Shown: positions 1-6,562, counted from the stretch's first letter. The stretch is 7,370 bases of DNA from CAZWSE01 sp964636575 (GCA_964636575.1 CAZWSE010000131.1:1-7370); one strand, 5' to 3'. Notes: generated by a model not told the origin, from the letters alone. Program-made: numbers and translations.

Positions 1-2
1 AC

Positions 3-758
3 TTCGCCTTGAAAGAGATGGAGCCGTCACCGCGCGAGCTGGCAGTGACGTTCACGGATCAAGAGCGCTATTTTGTGTCGGAATCCACTGTGTATCGCGT
101 GCTGAAGGCGCATGACCTGATCACCAGCCTTGCCTTCATCGTCCTGAAGGCTGTCAATGAGTTCCAGCACAAGACCACGGCAATCCACCAGCTTTGGCAG
201 ACCGACTTTACCTACATCAAGGTCCTTGGTTGGGGCTGGTTCTATCTCAGCACGGTCCTCGACGATTACAGCCGCTACATTGTCTCATGGAAACTTTGCA
301 CGACCATGCGGGCAGAAGACGTGACCGACACGCTGGACTTGGCGCTGCAGGCATCAGGATGCGATCAAGTTCACGTCGTTCACAAGCCACGTCTTCTCAG
401 TGACAATGGATCCAGTTATGTCTCGGGCGACTTGGCCGAATGGTTGCAGGACAAGGGTATGAAGCACTCGCGCGGCGCGCCATATCATCCGCAAACCCAT
501 GGCAAGATCGAACGCTGGCACCAGACTTTGAAGAACCGGATCCTACTAGAAAACTACTTCCTGCCCGGTGATCTGGAGGCAGAGATCGAAGCCTTCGTCG
601 ATCACTACAATCACCAGCGCTACCACGAGAGTATCAACAACGTCACACCCGCCGATGTCTACTTCGGACGGGACAAAGCCATCCTAAGCCAACGCGAAAG
701 GATCAAACAAAAGACGCTCGAAGCGCGACGCTTGCATCATCGCCTGCACGCCGCATAA
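3..758 (+). CDS. IS3-family transposase (OrfB / integrase catalytic domain), 5' partial
   Basis: Catalyses cutting and joining of the insertion sequence ends through an RNase H-fold rve integrase core. Counting from the TTG at 9, the DDE triad is visible: D66 in WQTDFTYI, D132 in LLSDNGSSY and E168 in HGKIERWHQ, with 35 residues between the last two, the spacing typical of IS3 transposases. The C-terminal block HYNHQRYHESINN followed by TPADVYFG is also characteristic. Residues 5-40 look like the end of the HTH_21-type region that precedes the core. The frame stays open to the window edge (codons at 3-5 and 6-8), so the TTG is very unlikely to be the true start; in this family OrfB is usually made as a frameshift fusion with OrfA. 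No internal stop or frameshift is visible, and all catalytic residues are present, so the visible part could be functional. Confidence 0.88.
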   Translation, partial: FALKEMEPSPRELAVTFTDQERYFVSESTVYRVLKAHDLITSLAFIVLKAVNEFQHKTTAIHQLWQTDFTYIKVLGWGWFYLSTVLDDYSRYIVSWKLCTTMRAEDVTDTLDLALQASGCDQVHVVHKPRLLSDNGSSYVSGDLAEWLQDKGMKHSRGAPYHPQTHGKIERWHQTLKNRILLENYFLPGDLEAEIEAFVDHYNHQRYHESINNVTPADVYFGRDKAILSQRERIKQKTLEARRLHHRLHAA

Positions 759-810
759 TCAAACCAACAAGATGAGCCAAACTCTCTCTTAGTTTAGGCC
801 CCCATTGGCC

Positions 811-832
811 CCAAAAACTCTGATGACGGACA
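811..832 (+). repeat. probable right terminal inverted repeat of the IS3-family element
   Basis: Read outward-in on the minus strand this begins TGTCCGTCATCAGAG and continues into a T run and GGGG. It starts with TG as IS3-family ends do and lies about 50-75 bases after the transposase stop. The partner left repeat is outside the window, so pairing cannot be tested. ATGAC occurs twice (823-827 and 832-836), which leaves the exact terminus ambiguous between 832 and 837. Confidence 0.4.
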
Positions 833-844
833 TGACAGCACCCG

Positions 845-2539
845 CTACACCACTTCTGATTTCCGGGCTTTGGACAAGACTTTGCTAAGAGCAGCTGCTG
901 GCATTGGGCGATAATAGTGAAATCCTTGCACATCATCGGAGTCGCTTAGAGCGAGTCCTTCAAGCTGCTTTGGATCCTCGACACCTTCAACAACTACACC
1001 CAAGTTCATTGTTCTTGCCATTGAAATGATGGCATTTCCGATACTTCTTGCGACCATATCACCAGGCAAATGGACCAGAAAACTCTTGTCAATTTTGAGC
1101 TTTGAAAAAGGCATTTTGTGTATTCGGCTAAGGGAGGAAAACCCAACGCCAAAGTCATCGATTACCCATTGACAACCTAGGGCGGAAACGGCGTTCATTT
1201 GTTCAATAACGGAATCAAATCTGCGGCCGAACGCTCCTTCAGTCAGTTCGAATTCAACTAGTTGGGGAGGAATTCCAAATTCGCGCAAGGTTTCTGAAAC
1301 GAAAATGGCGAAACAAGGGTTTTCTAATTGCAAGGGTGAAACATTGACTGCGACAGGATGAATTTCAAACCCCATACTCTGCCAATTTTGAATTTGTTTG
1401 CAACAGGTCCGCAGCGCGAATGCACCGATGTTATCAATTATCCCGAATTCTTCAGCAATCGGAATAAACTGACTAGGCCCAATTTGAAATTCGGAGTTTT
1501 GCCATCGCAACAATGCTTCAAATCCTGTTATTCTGGAGCTGCCGACGTTCACTTTGGGTTGATAAACGAACTCAAATTCATCTCTCTCGACGGCCTTACC
1601 CAAGGCTTGCTCAATAGAGCTCTGCAGTATCACTTTCCGCAAGGCACCACGATCAAATGCTAACTTGCGACGCAACTTTTTATCGGAATACAGATCGCGA
1701 TCTGCGATGATCAACACGTCCGTCGTTTGAACCGACCCTGTGCTTGGTTGCGTAATACAAACGCCAATGCTGCAGTCCATTCTAAGAATAAGCCCGGAAA
1801 CCAGAAACTCCTTCTTTAAGCTATTGCGTAGCCAAATCCGAATGGAGTCGTCCGTCTGAGGTTGATCGTTAAGCTCTAGAAGGATCCCGAATTCGTCGCC
1901 TCCCAAACGGGCTACGGTATCAGTTGGGCCGAAATGTGACACCAGCTCATCCGAAAAGGACCGTAAAAGTTGGTCGCCGACAGGGTGGCCATAGGTGTCA
2001 TTTACACCTTTGAAATTGTCCAAATCAATCAAGATGACTGCTAGTGATTTTCTGGTTTCCCTGCCCTTTTCTAGCAGTACCTCGCAACGCTTATCGAACG
2101 CGGCACGATTTGATAAGTTTGTAAGTGGATCAACATAGGCCATTTCAGCCAGCCGTTTTTCCTGATCTTTGCGTGCCAGACAAAAACGTGTCAACCGCTG
2201 CAACGAAGCAACCGAAAGTTTGTCTTTATGCAGAAAATCAGCCGCGCCTGCGGTGATGGCGGATTGATCAAGCTCTGACGTTTCGTCCCCGGTCAGCAAA
2301 ACCAACGGTGTTGCGGCGCCAGCTTCACAGAGTTCGCGGATCAATTGGATACCCGATAAATCACTCAAATGATGGTCAATAAAGCAGATATCAAAGGCCG
2401 CAATTTTCATGCAAATTTTTGCAAGGTCAGGCTCTTGCATCCATGCGACTTCCACATCAACGTCTGGAAATGCGCGCTTCAAATGACGCTTTACTAATTT
2501 ATAGTCAAACTCATCGTCTTCGATAACCAAAATTTTCAT
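845..2539 (-). CDS. response regulator with REC, GGDEF and EAL domains (c-di-GMP cyclase/phosphodiesterase)
   Basis: A predicted cytoplasmic enzyme of 564 residues that makes and/or hydrolyses cyclic di-GMP under control of an N-terminal receiver. REC (about 1-120) has the acidic cluster IEDDE, phospho-acceptor D55 (CFIDHH), T83 and K105. GGDEF (about 130-295) has the intact motif at 213-217 and the metal-site block DLDNFKGVND; the inhibitory I-site RxxD is replaced by GPTD (204-207). EAL (about 305-550) keeps the metal and catalytic residues expected for phosphodiesterases: E341 in EALLRW, N399 in VNVSP, E431 in FELTE, D461-D462 in DDFGVG, K482 in LKID, and E518 in EGVE. The ATG at 2539 is preferred because GAGAGG lies 7 bases upstream; an in-frame TTG at 2545 sits only 1 base from that site. 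It is the last gene of the kinase-regulator operon, 80 bases after the lone receiver. Base composition is more A/T-rich than the kinase gene. The EAL domain is complete, so the adjacent IS has not truncated it. Net activity cannot be read from sequence, but phosphodiesterase capacity looks well supported. Confidence 0.93.
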   Translation of the reverse strand: MKILVIEDDEFDYKLVKRHLKRAFPDVDVEVAWMQEPDLAKICMKIAAFDICFIDHHLSDLSGIQLIRELCEAGAATPLVLLTGDETSELDQSAITAGAADFLHKDKLSVASLQRLTRFCLARKDQEKRLAEMAYVDPLTNLSNRAAFDKRCEVLLEKGRETRKSLAVILIDLDNFKGVNDTYGHPVGDQLLRSFSDELVSHFGPTDTVARLGGDEFGILLELNDQPQTDDSIRIWLRNSLKKEFLVSGLILRMDCSIGVCITQPSTGSVQTTDVLIIADRDLYSDKKLRRKLAFDRGALRKVILQSSIEQALGKAVERDEFEFVYQPKVNVGSSRITGFEALLRWQNSEFQIGPSQFIPIAEEFGIIDNIGAFALRTCCKQIQNWQSMGFEIHPVAVNVSPLQLENPCFAIFVSETLREFGIPPQLVEFELTEGAFGRRFDSVIEQMNAVSALGCQWVIDDFGVGFSSLSRIHKMPFSKLKIDKSFLVHLPGDMVARSIGNAIISMARTMNLGVVVEGVEDPKQLEGLALSDSDDVQGFHYYRPMPAAALSKVLSKARKSEVV

Positions 2540-2546
2540 GGACAAA

Positions 2547-2552
2547 CCTCTC
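2547..2552 (-). promoter_or_regulatory. ribosome binding site of the REC-GGDEF-EAL gene
   Basis: GAGAGG on the minus strand, 7 bases before the ATG at 2539. It decides that start over the in-frame TTG two codons upstream (2545), from which it would be separated by a single base. Confidence 0.6.
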
Positions 2553-2572
2553 GTGCGTAGCTTTGGCCGTTT

Positions 2573-2597
2573 AACCTTAAGCTTGCTTTACTGTTCC
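2573..2597 (-). promoter_or_regulatory. candidate internal promoter with EcfG-like elements (GGAAC-N16-GGTT)
   Basis: In the 80-base gap between the lone receiver and the GGDEF-EAL gene the minus strand carries GGAAC (2597-2593), 16 bases, then GGTT (2576-2573). This resembles the alphaproteobacterial general-stress (EcfG/SigT) promoter, GGAAC-N16/17-CGTT, with one mismatch in the second element. Transcription would begin about 25 bases before the ATG at 2539, leaving a normal leader with the ribosome site. The match is short and could be chance, and many Rhodobacterales may not have an EcfG system. Confidence 0.25.
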
Positions 2598-2619
2598 AAA
2601 GTTTTGCACGTTATGGTTA

Positions 2620-3072
2620 TCAATTCGTTTTCAAAGTAGCGTCCGGGAATGGAAGGCGCACAATTTCAGAGTAAGTCCCCAAAAGTTCCAAGGCGTTGCG
2701 AAACGATTCTGGATTTCCGTCCTTTAAAATGTATCCAGCTGTATGCGACTTGTACGCTTTTTCAATGTCGTGCGGGAAGTTTGATGTGCTCATGATGAAG
2801 ACAATTGTATCCGACAACTGAGGGTCAGATCTGATTTCGTCCATCAATTCATGACCAGACATACGCGGCATATTGAGATCTAGTATCAGAATAAACGGCT
2901 GCTTAAGCCCGCTTAAGTTGTCAGAATTTCTCAGAATTTCCAATGCTTCGATGCCGTCCCTCGCGACCACAACAGGGTTGACGAAACGCAGTTTCTTAAA
3001 CATGCGCTGCATTGACATGATACTAACCTCGTCGTCGTCTACTATCAGAAAGCTCACCACTGGGGGATTCAT
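2620..3072 (-). CDS. single-domain response regulator (Rcp1/CheY-like receiver)
   Basis: A stand-alone phospho-receiver of 150 residues without an output domain, expected to take phosphate from the histidine kinase encoded just upstream. The fold markers are in order: acidic pocket D12-D14 (LIVDDDE), phospho-acceptor D65 in LILDLNMPRMSG, switch S95 in FIMSTS, and K117 in GYILKD. The SMQRMFKKL helix, the DIEKAY block after the switch residue and the short C-terminal extension fit the Rcp1 type, which in other bacteria partners phytochrome-like kinases with a similar phosphoacceptor region. The ATG at 3072 is chosen because AAAAAGGA lies 8 bases upstream; the frame stays open further back into the kinase gene's end but without a comparable site. 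It lies 35 bases after the kinase stop, so co-transcription is likely. It could act by phosphorelay, as a phosphate sink, or by protein contact, for example with the GGDEF-EAL protein encoded downstream; the sequence does not say which. Confidence 0.9.
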   Translation of the reverse strand: MNPPVVSFLIVDDDEVSIMSMQRMFKKLRFVNPVVVARDGIEALEILRNSDNLSGLKQPFILILDLNMPRMSGHELMDEIRSDPQLSDTIVFIMSTSNFPHDIEKAYKSHTAGYILKDGNPESFRNALELLGTYSEIVRLPFPDATLKTN

Positions 3073-3080
3073 ATTAAGGA

Positions 3081-3088
3081 TCCTTTTT
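3081..3088 (-). promoter_or_regulatory. ribosome binding site of the lone receiver gene
   Basis: AAAAAGGA on the minus strand, 8 bases before the ATG at 3072. It fixes the start at the codon opening MNPPVVSF, so the receiver does not overlap the kinase gene. Confidence 0.6.
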
Positions 3089-3106
3089 GTTAAATTGGTA
3101 CTTGAC

Positions 3107-4993
3107 TTAGGCTGTTCGGCTTGAAGAGAGGCGTGCGACAAATGTAGTTCCTCTTTGTTTGTTGGGATCTGACTTAACTCTGATACTTCCGCCGTGTCGC
3201 GTGGTCAGCTTTTCGACGAGGGAAAGGCCTATTCCGCTGCCTTCGACAACATCCCGAGACTCTAGTTTTTCAAACAGCCGGAAGATTTTTGAATGATATT
3301 CTGAAGGTATGCCGGGGCCATCGTCTTGGACTTCAAGCTCGACAAAGTTTGTCGATGACTGCGCGCGCACGATGATCGTGCCACTTAATTTGTCGTGATG
3401 CTTGATTGCGTTGGACACTAGATTCGTCAGAATTTGCCGGAACGGCACAAGCGGCGCCGAGAAGTTGGCAGAACCAGGCGTTACGGTCACAGAAAAGTGC
3501 CCCTTCGGATCGACAAGATCTGCGATTGCGGCGCATTCTTCATGCAGGTCCACGGGTGCATCTTCCGCTGACATCCCGTCAACCTGGGCATAAAGCAGCA
3601 AAGCATCCAACAGATCGGACAACCGCACGGATCTTTTGGACAAAAGCTCTAACCGGCGCAGGTTTTCGGCCGATAATTCGTCGCGCGCGTCTTCTAGGGT
3701 CCACTCAGCAAGATCAGTGATGGCCCGAAGCGGCGTCTTAAGATCGTGCGAGGCGGCATAGGCAAAGCTTTGCAGATCAGCATTTGACCGGCGCAGGTCG
3801 CGGGCGACTTTTTGACTTAAGCGTAGCGCATGCGCGATTTCGCCCAACTCATCCGTCCCCGTGACAGCAATCTTGTCTGCATAGTCACCATCGGCAAAGC
3901 GGCGCACAGAGGTGATGAGGCTTTTGATCCGCCGGTTCAATTGCATTTCGATCAGGAACAACAGCACCAAAACAAAGCCCCCAGTGACCACAACCAGCAA
4001 GAACAAGTTGGTGATGGACACGGATCGAATGGATTGATCCAGCAATGCGCTTGTTGTTTCGGCCCGCGCGTTGGCCGTTTCGATTGTGGTCGCGATCAAG
4101 GTTTCAATGCGCCTGACGTGTTGCAGGCTTGCGGCAACGACGTCATCGATCTCGCCTTGCAGCGACACTTGCGCGTCGACGCTTTCCAACACACCGCCTT
4201 TCCCGGAGAGCAGAACCCCAGCAGCGATGAGTTCCCGCGCCAAAAGCACCCGCTCGTCTGATGCGTCAATACGACTGATCAACCGCAGGCTTTCGCGCAG
4301 CGAAAAGCTAAGATCTTGTGCCATCGTTTTAGAGCTAAAGCGATCCTGGTTTTGGGCGCCGCTTTCGACTGTGTCTTGCATGTTTTCAATGCGAAGCTCT
4401 AAAGATATCAGCGTGTTAAGCTGCAACGAAAGCTGTCCTATGCGCGCTGATTCAGTTCCCAGATCGATGCCGTTTTGAATGTCGGTTAACAGATCAAGCC
4501 GAAGCCCTTCGATGAAGATCTCCATCTGGTCCACGGTCACGCGCAAACGTTCAAGCTGTTGGGCGCGCGCGCGTACCAACTGTTGCTTTCTAAGTTCAAG
4601 ATCGATCAAGGTTTCCGAGGACCCGAACAACCGCGAGGCGCTTTCGCGCAGATCAGAGTTTGATGCTAGCACTTCGTAGGTCTTAATCTTTTCTTCAAAC
4701 TCTCCGCGTCGCTGCTGGAACGACTGTTCGAAGTCATCCAAGTTTGCGTTGGGGTCGATGTATTGCAGGGCGACGATCTGTTCTGCTTGGGCGGATAACA
4801 ACGTCACAAGGGATTGTGCTTGCGCCAGAAACGGAATCGCCCCGTCGGTAAGGTCACTTTTGCGATCCGCAATGCTTTTAAACTGCATTGCAGATGAAAA
4901 GCCGGTCGCAAAAACCAACAAGATAATAATGAAATAAGACATCCGAAGCCGGAAAACCATTCCGCCCATCATATCCGGTCTTGTCAATCGCAC
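3107..4993 (-). CDS. membrane sensor histidine kinase with large helical extracytoplasmic domain, HAMP, HisKA and HATPase
   Basis: Inner-membrane sensor kinase of 628 residues that would autophosphorylate on H416 and pass phosphate to the receivers encoded downstream. Visible parts: first membrane helix about 18-35; extracytoplasmic region about 36-327, almost entirely predicted helix rich in L, E, Q and R, with no PAS- or Cache-like pattern; second membrane helix about 328-349; HAMP about 350-402 with the DELGEI block; HisKA with SHDLKTPLRAI and H416; then N box (N528 in NLVSNAIKH), G1 box DDGPGIP (557-563), F box FRLFEKL and G2 box GSGIGLSLV (585-593). All catalytic boxes are intact. The layout resembles TorS, whose helical periplasmic sensor binds a periplasmic binding protein, although TorS is a larger hybrid kinase. 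The GTG at 4993 is used because AAAGGGG lies 9 bases upstream; ATGs at residues 8, 9, 12 and 18 are alternatives. It is the first gene of the minus-strand operon and is divergent from the solute-binding protein. The ligand is unknown. Confidence 0.9.
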   Translation of the reverse strand: MRLTRPDMMGGMVFRLRMSYFIIILLVFATGFSSAMQFKSIADRKSDLTDGAIPFLAQAQSLVTLLSAQAEQIVALQYIDPNANLDDFEQSFQQRRGEFEEKIKTYEVLASNSDLRESASRLFGSSETLIDLELRKQQLVRARAQQLERLRVTVDQMEIFIEGLRLDLLTDIQNGIDLGTESARIGQLSLQLNTLISLELRIENMQDTVESGAQNQDRFSSKTMAQDLSFSLRESLRLISRIDASDERVLLARELIAAGVLLSGKGGVLESVDAQVSLQGEIDDVVAASLQHVRRIETLIATTIETANARAETTSALLDQSIRSVSITNLFLLVVVTGGFVLVLLFLIEMQLNRRIKSLITSVRRFADGDYADKIAVTGTDELGEIAHALRLSQKVARDLRRSNADLQSFAYAASHDLKTPLRAITDLAEWTLEDARDELSAENLRRLELLSKRSVRLSDLLDALLLYAQVDGMSAEDAPVDLHEECAAIADLVDPKGHFSVTVTPGSANFSAPLVPFRQILTNLVSNAIKHHDKLSGTIIVRAQSSTNFVELEVQDDGPGIPSEYHSKIFRLFEKLESRDVVEGSGIGLSLVEKLTTRHGGSIRVKSDPNKQRGTTFVARLSSSRTA

Positions 4994-5002
4994 GTTTTGC
5001 GA

Positions 5003-5009
5003 CCCCTTT
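5003..5009 (-). promoter_or_regulatory. ribosome binding site of the membrane kinase gene
   Basis: AAAGGGG on the minus strand, 9 bases before the GTG at 4993. The ATGs a few codons further in have only weak purine stretches before them, so this favours the GTG start. Confidence 0.4.
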
Positions 5010-5035
5010 GAAACTTTTCATTCAGAAAGCTTAAT
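5008..5035 (+). promoter_or_regulatory. candidate sigma70-type promoter for the solute-binding protein and small kinase
   Basis: TTGAAA (5008-5013, five of six to the -35 consensus), 16 bases, then CTTAAT (5030-5035, four of six to the -10 consensus). Transcription would start near 5042, giving a leader of about 65 bases. The CtrA-like box at 5048-5062 would then lie just downstream of the start, a position more compatible with repression than activation. Short motifs only, so confidence is low. Confidence 0.3.
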
Positions 5036-5036
5036 A
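5031..5036 (-). promoter_or_regulatory. candidate -10 element of the kinase operon promoter
   Basis: On the minus strand TATTAA (5036-5031) matches four of six bases of the -10 consensus. No good -35 lies at the usual spacing; that place (about 5054-5059) is instead inside the TTAA-N7-TTAA box. A CtrA box overlapping the -35 is the classic arrangement for CtrA-activated promoters. Transcription would begin about 5024, giving a leader of about 31 bases before the GTG at 4993. Confidence 0.33.
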
Positions 5037-5047
5037 CGGGTGCAACG

Positions 5048-5062
5048 TTAACTGACCGTTAA
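5048..5062. promoter_or_regulatory. CtrA-like binding site, TTAA-N7-TTAA
   Basis: TTAA at 5048-5051 and TTAA at 5059-5062 are separated by exactly 7 bases (CTGACCG), a perfect match to the full CtrA box of alphaproteobacteria. The wider sequence is an 11-base tandem repeat, CGTTAA at 5046-5051 and again at 5057-5062, as expected for a dimer of an OmpR/PhoB-type regulator sitting on one face of the helix. It lies in the 114-base divergent gap between the kinase operon and the solute-binding protein gene. Which regulator binds is inferred from the motif alone. Confidence 0.5.
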
Positions 5063-5094
5063 AGACTAGGGCGTACGACGACCGGGCATCCCCC

Positions 5095-5100
5095 AAGAGG
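5095..5100 (+). promoter_or_regulatory. ribosome binding site of the solute-binding protein gene
   Basis: AAGAGG, 7 bases before the ATG at 5108. It supports that ATG, which also places the twin-arginine motif at a normal distance from the N-terminus. Confidence 0.6.
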
Positions 5101-5107
5101 TCTGATT

Positions 5108-6556
5108 ATGAACTTCCAGCTTCCAACCAATGCCAAAAGCCGGCGGTGGGTTTTGGCGTCCGGCTGCGCCGCAATCGCGGCTCCGGCACTTTCCGCCGCG
5201 CGGGTGTCTCACCAAGAGATTGCCGACATGGTGCGCGATCGGTTTTCCGAACATGACGCGCCCTTGCGTATTCTTCTACCGGTTGGATCAACCACCAACG
5301 TCCAGCCTGTTGCGGACGCTTTTCAAAACCTGACTGGCGTAAACGTGGTGCTGACAGAAGTGTCCGAAGACGACGTGCATGTGCAGCTGTCCTTGGATCA
5401 TCTGACGGGTCAGCAGAACTTTGATCTGGCGCTTCCTGCGACCTTCACAATCCCCGATTTGGTCGAAGGCGGCGTGATCAGCCCGTTTGAAGGTCTGCGC
5501 TGTTTTGAGGACGTGACATCAACGCAAAGCACCTCTTTGTTTACCATTGGCGACACATTTGATGACGCAACTTACGGGTTTCAGACCGATGGCGATGCCT
5601 ATGTCATGTTCTACAACACCGACTTTCAAAATAACGAAACGGAACGCAGCGCTTATGCGGACCGCTTTGGTATGGATCTGGCCACGCCCCAAACCTGGGA
5701 AGAGCTAGATCAGCAAATGGCTTGGTTTCATCGCCCCGGTGATGGCAAATTCGGGGGCATGCTGTTTCGAAATCCCGGGTATGTTGCGTGGGAATGGTGG
5801 GTGCGTTTTCATGCCAAGGGCGTATGGCCCCTGTCCGAAGATATGACGCCTCAATTGGCGAACGACGCAGGCGTCACAGCACTGGAAGACATGATCCGGG
5901 TCAGTGAATATCTGGCGCCCGAGGCCGCAACAGCCGGGCTGTTTGAAAATTGGGAACGCTACGAACAGGGCGATATCTATGCCAATGTCGGCTGGGGCGG
6001 ATCGCAAAAACACTTTAACAAACCCGGATCGCGGGTGCGCGGCAAGTTAACCTATGGCGCAACCCCTGGCGGGATGATTGGCGATGACCTTCTTGTCACG
6101 CCCTACTTCAATTGGGGCTGGAACTACGTGGTGTTGTCAACCAGCCCAGAGGCCGAGCTTGCGCTACATTTTGCGGCCTTTGCCACCAGCGCGCAGATGT
6201 CGACTTTGTCCGTCCAGCAGGATGGCTTCTTTGATCCCTACCGGCCAGAGCACTACGAAGACGCCAAAATTCGTCAGGCCTATTCGGATGACTTTTTGGC
6301 TGTGCACCGGGCCAGCATGGAAAACGCGATACCCGACCTTTATCTCGCGCGTCAAAGCGACTACTTCCTGTCACTTTCGGACTGGATCACGCGCGCAATC
6401 AACGGATCCACAAGCCCAGAGAACGCGCTCGCCCGGGTTGAACAACAATGGAACATCACGACAACGTCGGTCGGGCAGGCCAAACAGACCGACCGATGGC
6501 TGTCGCTTCGGTCAAAATACCCGGTCGCTGCCCGTCGTCTTCTGTCTGATGTGTAA
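5108..6556 (+). CDS. exported extracellular solute-binding protein (family 1, sugar-type), probably a receptor
   Basis: A periplasmic binding protein of 482 residues resembling family-1 (SBP_bac_1, MalE-like) solute receptors. The N-terminus is an export signal: SRRWVLASG with paired arginines at 12-13 is Tat-like, followed by an alanine-rich core and a likely cleavage site near residues 29-31; C20 is preceded by ASG, a poor lipobox. The mature part opens with the strand LRILLPVGSTT and contains family-like blocks such as YGFQTDGDAYVMFYNTD (156-172), TPQTWEEL (193-200) and GDGKFGGMLFRNPGY (211-225). Tryptophans at 228, 230, 231, 296, 336 and 338 could stack on a sugar, but the ligand is not identifiable. 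No permease or ATPase gene is adjacent: a divergent sensor kinase operon lies on one side and a small kinase starts 6 bases after its stop. This suggests ligand sensing rather than uptake. It could still be an orphan transporter component with permeases elsewhere. Confidence 0.85.
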   Translation: MNFQLPTNAKSRRWVLASGCAAIAAPALSAARVSHQEIADMVRDRFSEHDAPLRILLPVGSTTNVQPVADAFQNLTGVNVVLTEVSEDDVHVQLSLDHLTGQQNFDLALPATFTIPDLVEGGVISPFEGLRCFEDVTSTQSTSLFTIGDTFDDATYGFQTDGDAYVMFYNTDFQNNETERSAYADRFGMDLATPQTWEELDQQMAWFHRPGDGKFGGMLFRNPGYVAWEWWVRFHAKGVWPLSEDMTPQLANDAGVTALEDMIRVSEYLAPEAATAGLFENWERYEQGDIYANVGWGGSQKHFNKPGSRVRGKLTYGATPGGMIGDDLLVTPYFNWGWNYVVLSTSPEAELALHFAAFATSAQMSTLSVQQDGFFDPYRPEHYEDAKIRQAYSDDFLAVHRASMENAIPDLYLARQSDYFLSLSDWITRAINGSTSPENALARVEQQWNITTTSVGQAKQTDRWLSLRSKYPVAARRLLSDV

Positions 6557-6562
6557 ACCTGC

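Larger units (their letters stand above)
1..832 (+). mobile_element. IS3-family insertion sequence, right-hand part (left end outside window)
   Basis: The first 758 bases encode the integrase-type catalytic half of an IS3-family transposase, and the following non-coding stretch ends in a plausible right terminal repeat. The left end, any upstream orfA and the start of the transposase lie before the window. IS3-family elements normally end in CA; the sequence offers a CA at 831-832 and another at 836-837, so the exact boundary is uncertain by about 5 bases. The element runs convergently to the c-di-GMP gene and ends just beyond its stop codon without cutting into it. Identification as IS3 family is strong; the boundary is a guess. 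Confidence 0.75.

Noticed and set aside
797..810. GGCC...GGCC arms that could form a small hairpin near the IS end
   Set aside because: Only four self-complementary bases per arm and no following T run, so it is not a credible terminator.
2571..2578. TTAACCTT, close to the CtrA half-site TTAACCAT
   Set aside because: A single mismatched half-site without a second TTAA at the right spacing; it also overlaps the candidate EcfG-like element.
3076..3085. Perfect 10-base palindrome AAGGATCCTT before the lone receiver
   Set aside because: It coincides with the ribosome site of the receiver gene and is too short to argue for an operator or terminator.
3830..4261. Plus-strand open frame of 143 codons opposite the membrane kinase
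   Set aside because: It lies wholly antisense to a kinase gene with clear domains, and its translation shows no recognisable motif. Such shadow frames are common in GC-rich genes.
5156..5167. Possible lipoprotein attachment cysteine (C20) in the binding-protein signal
   Set aside because: The residues before the cysteine are A-S-G, lacking the usual leucine at -3, and a conventional cleavage site follows near residue 30.
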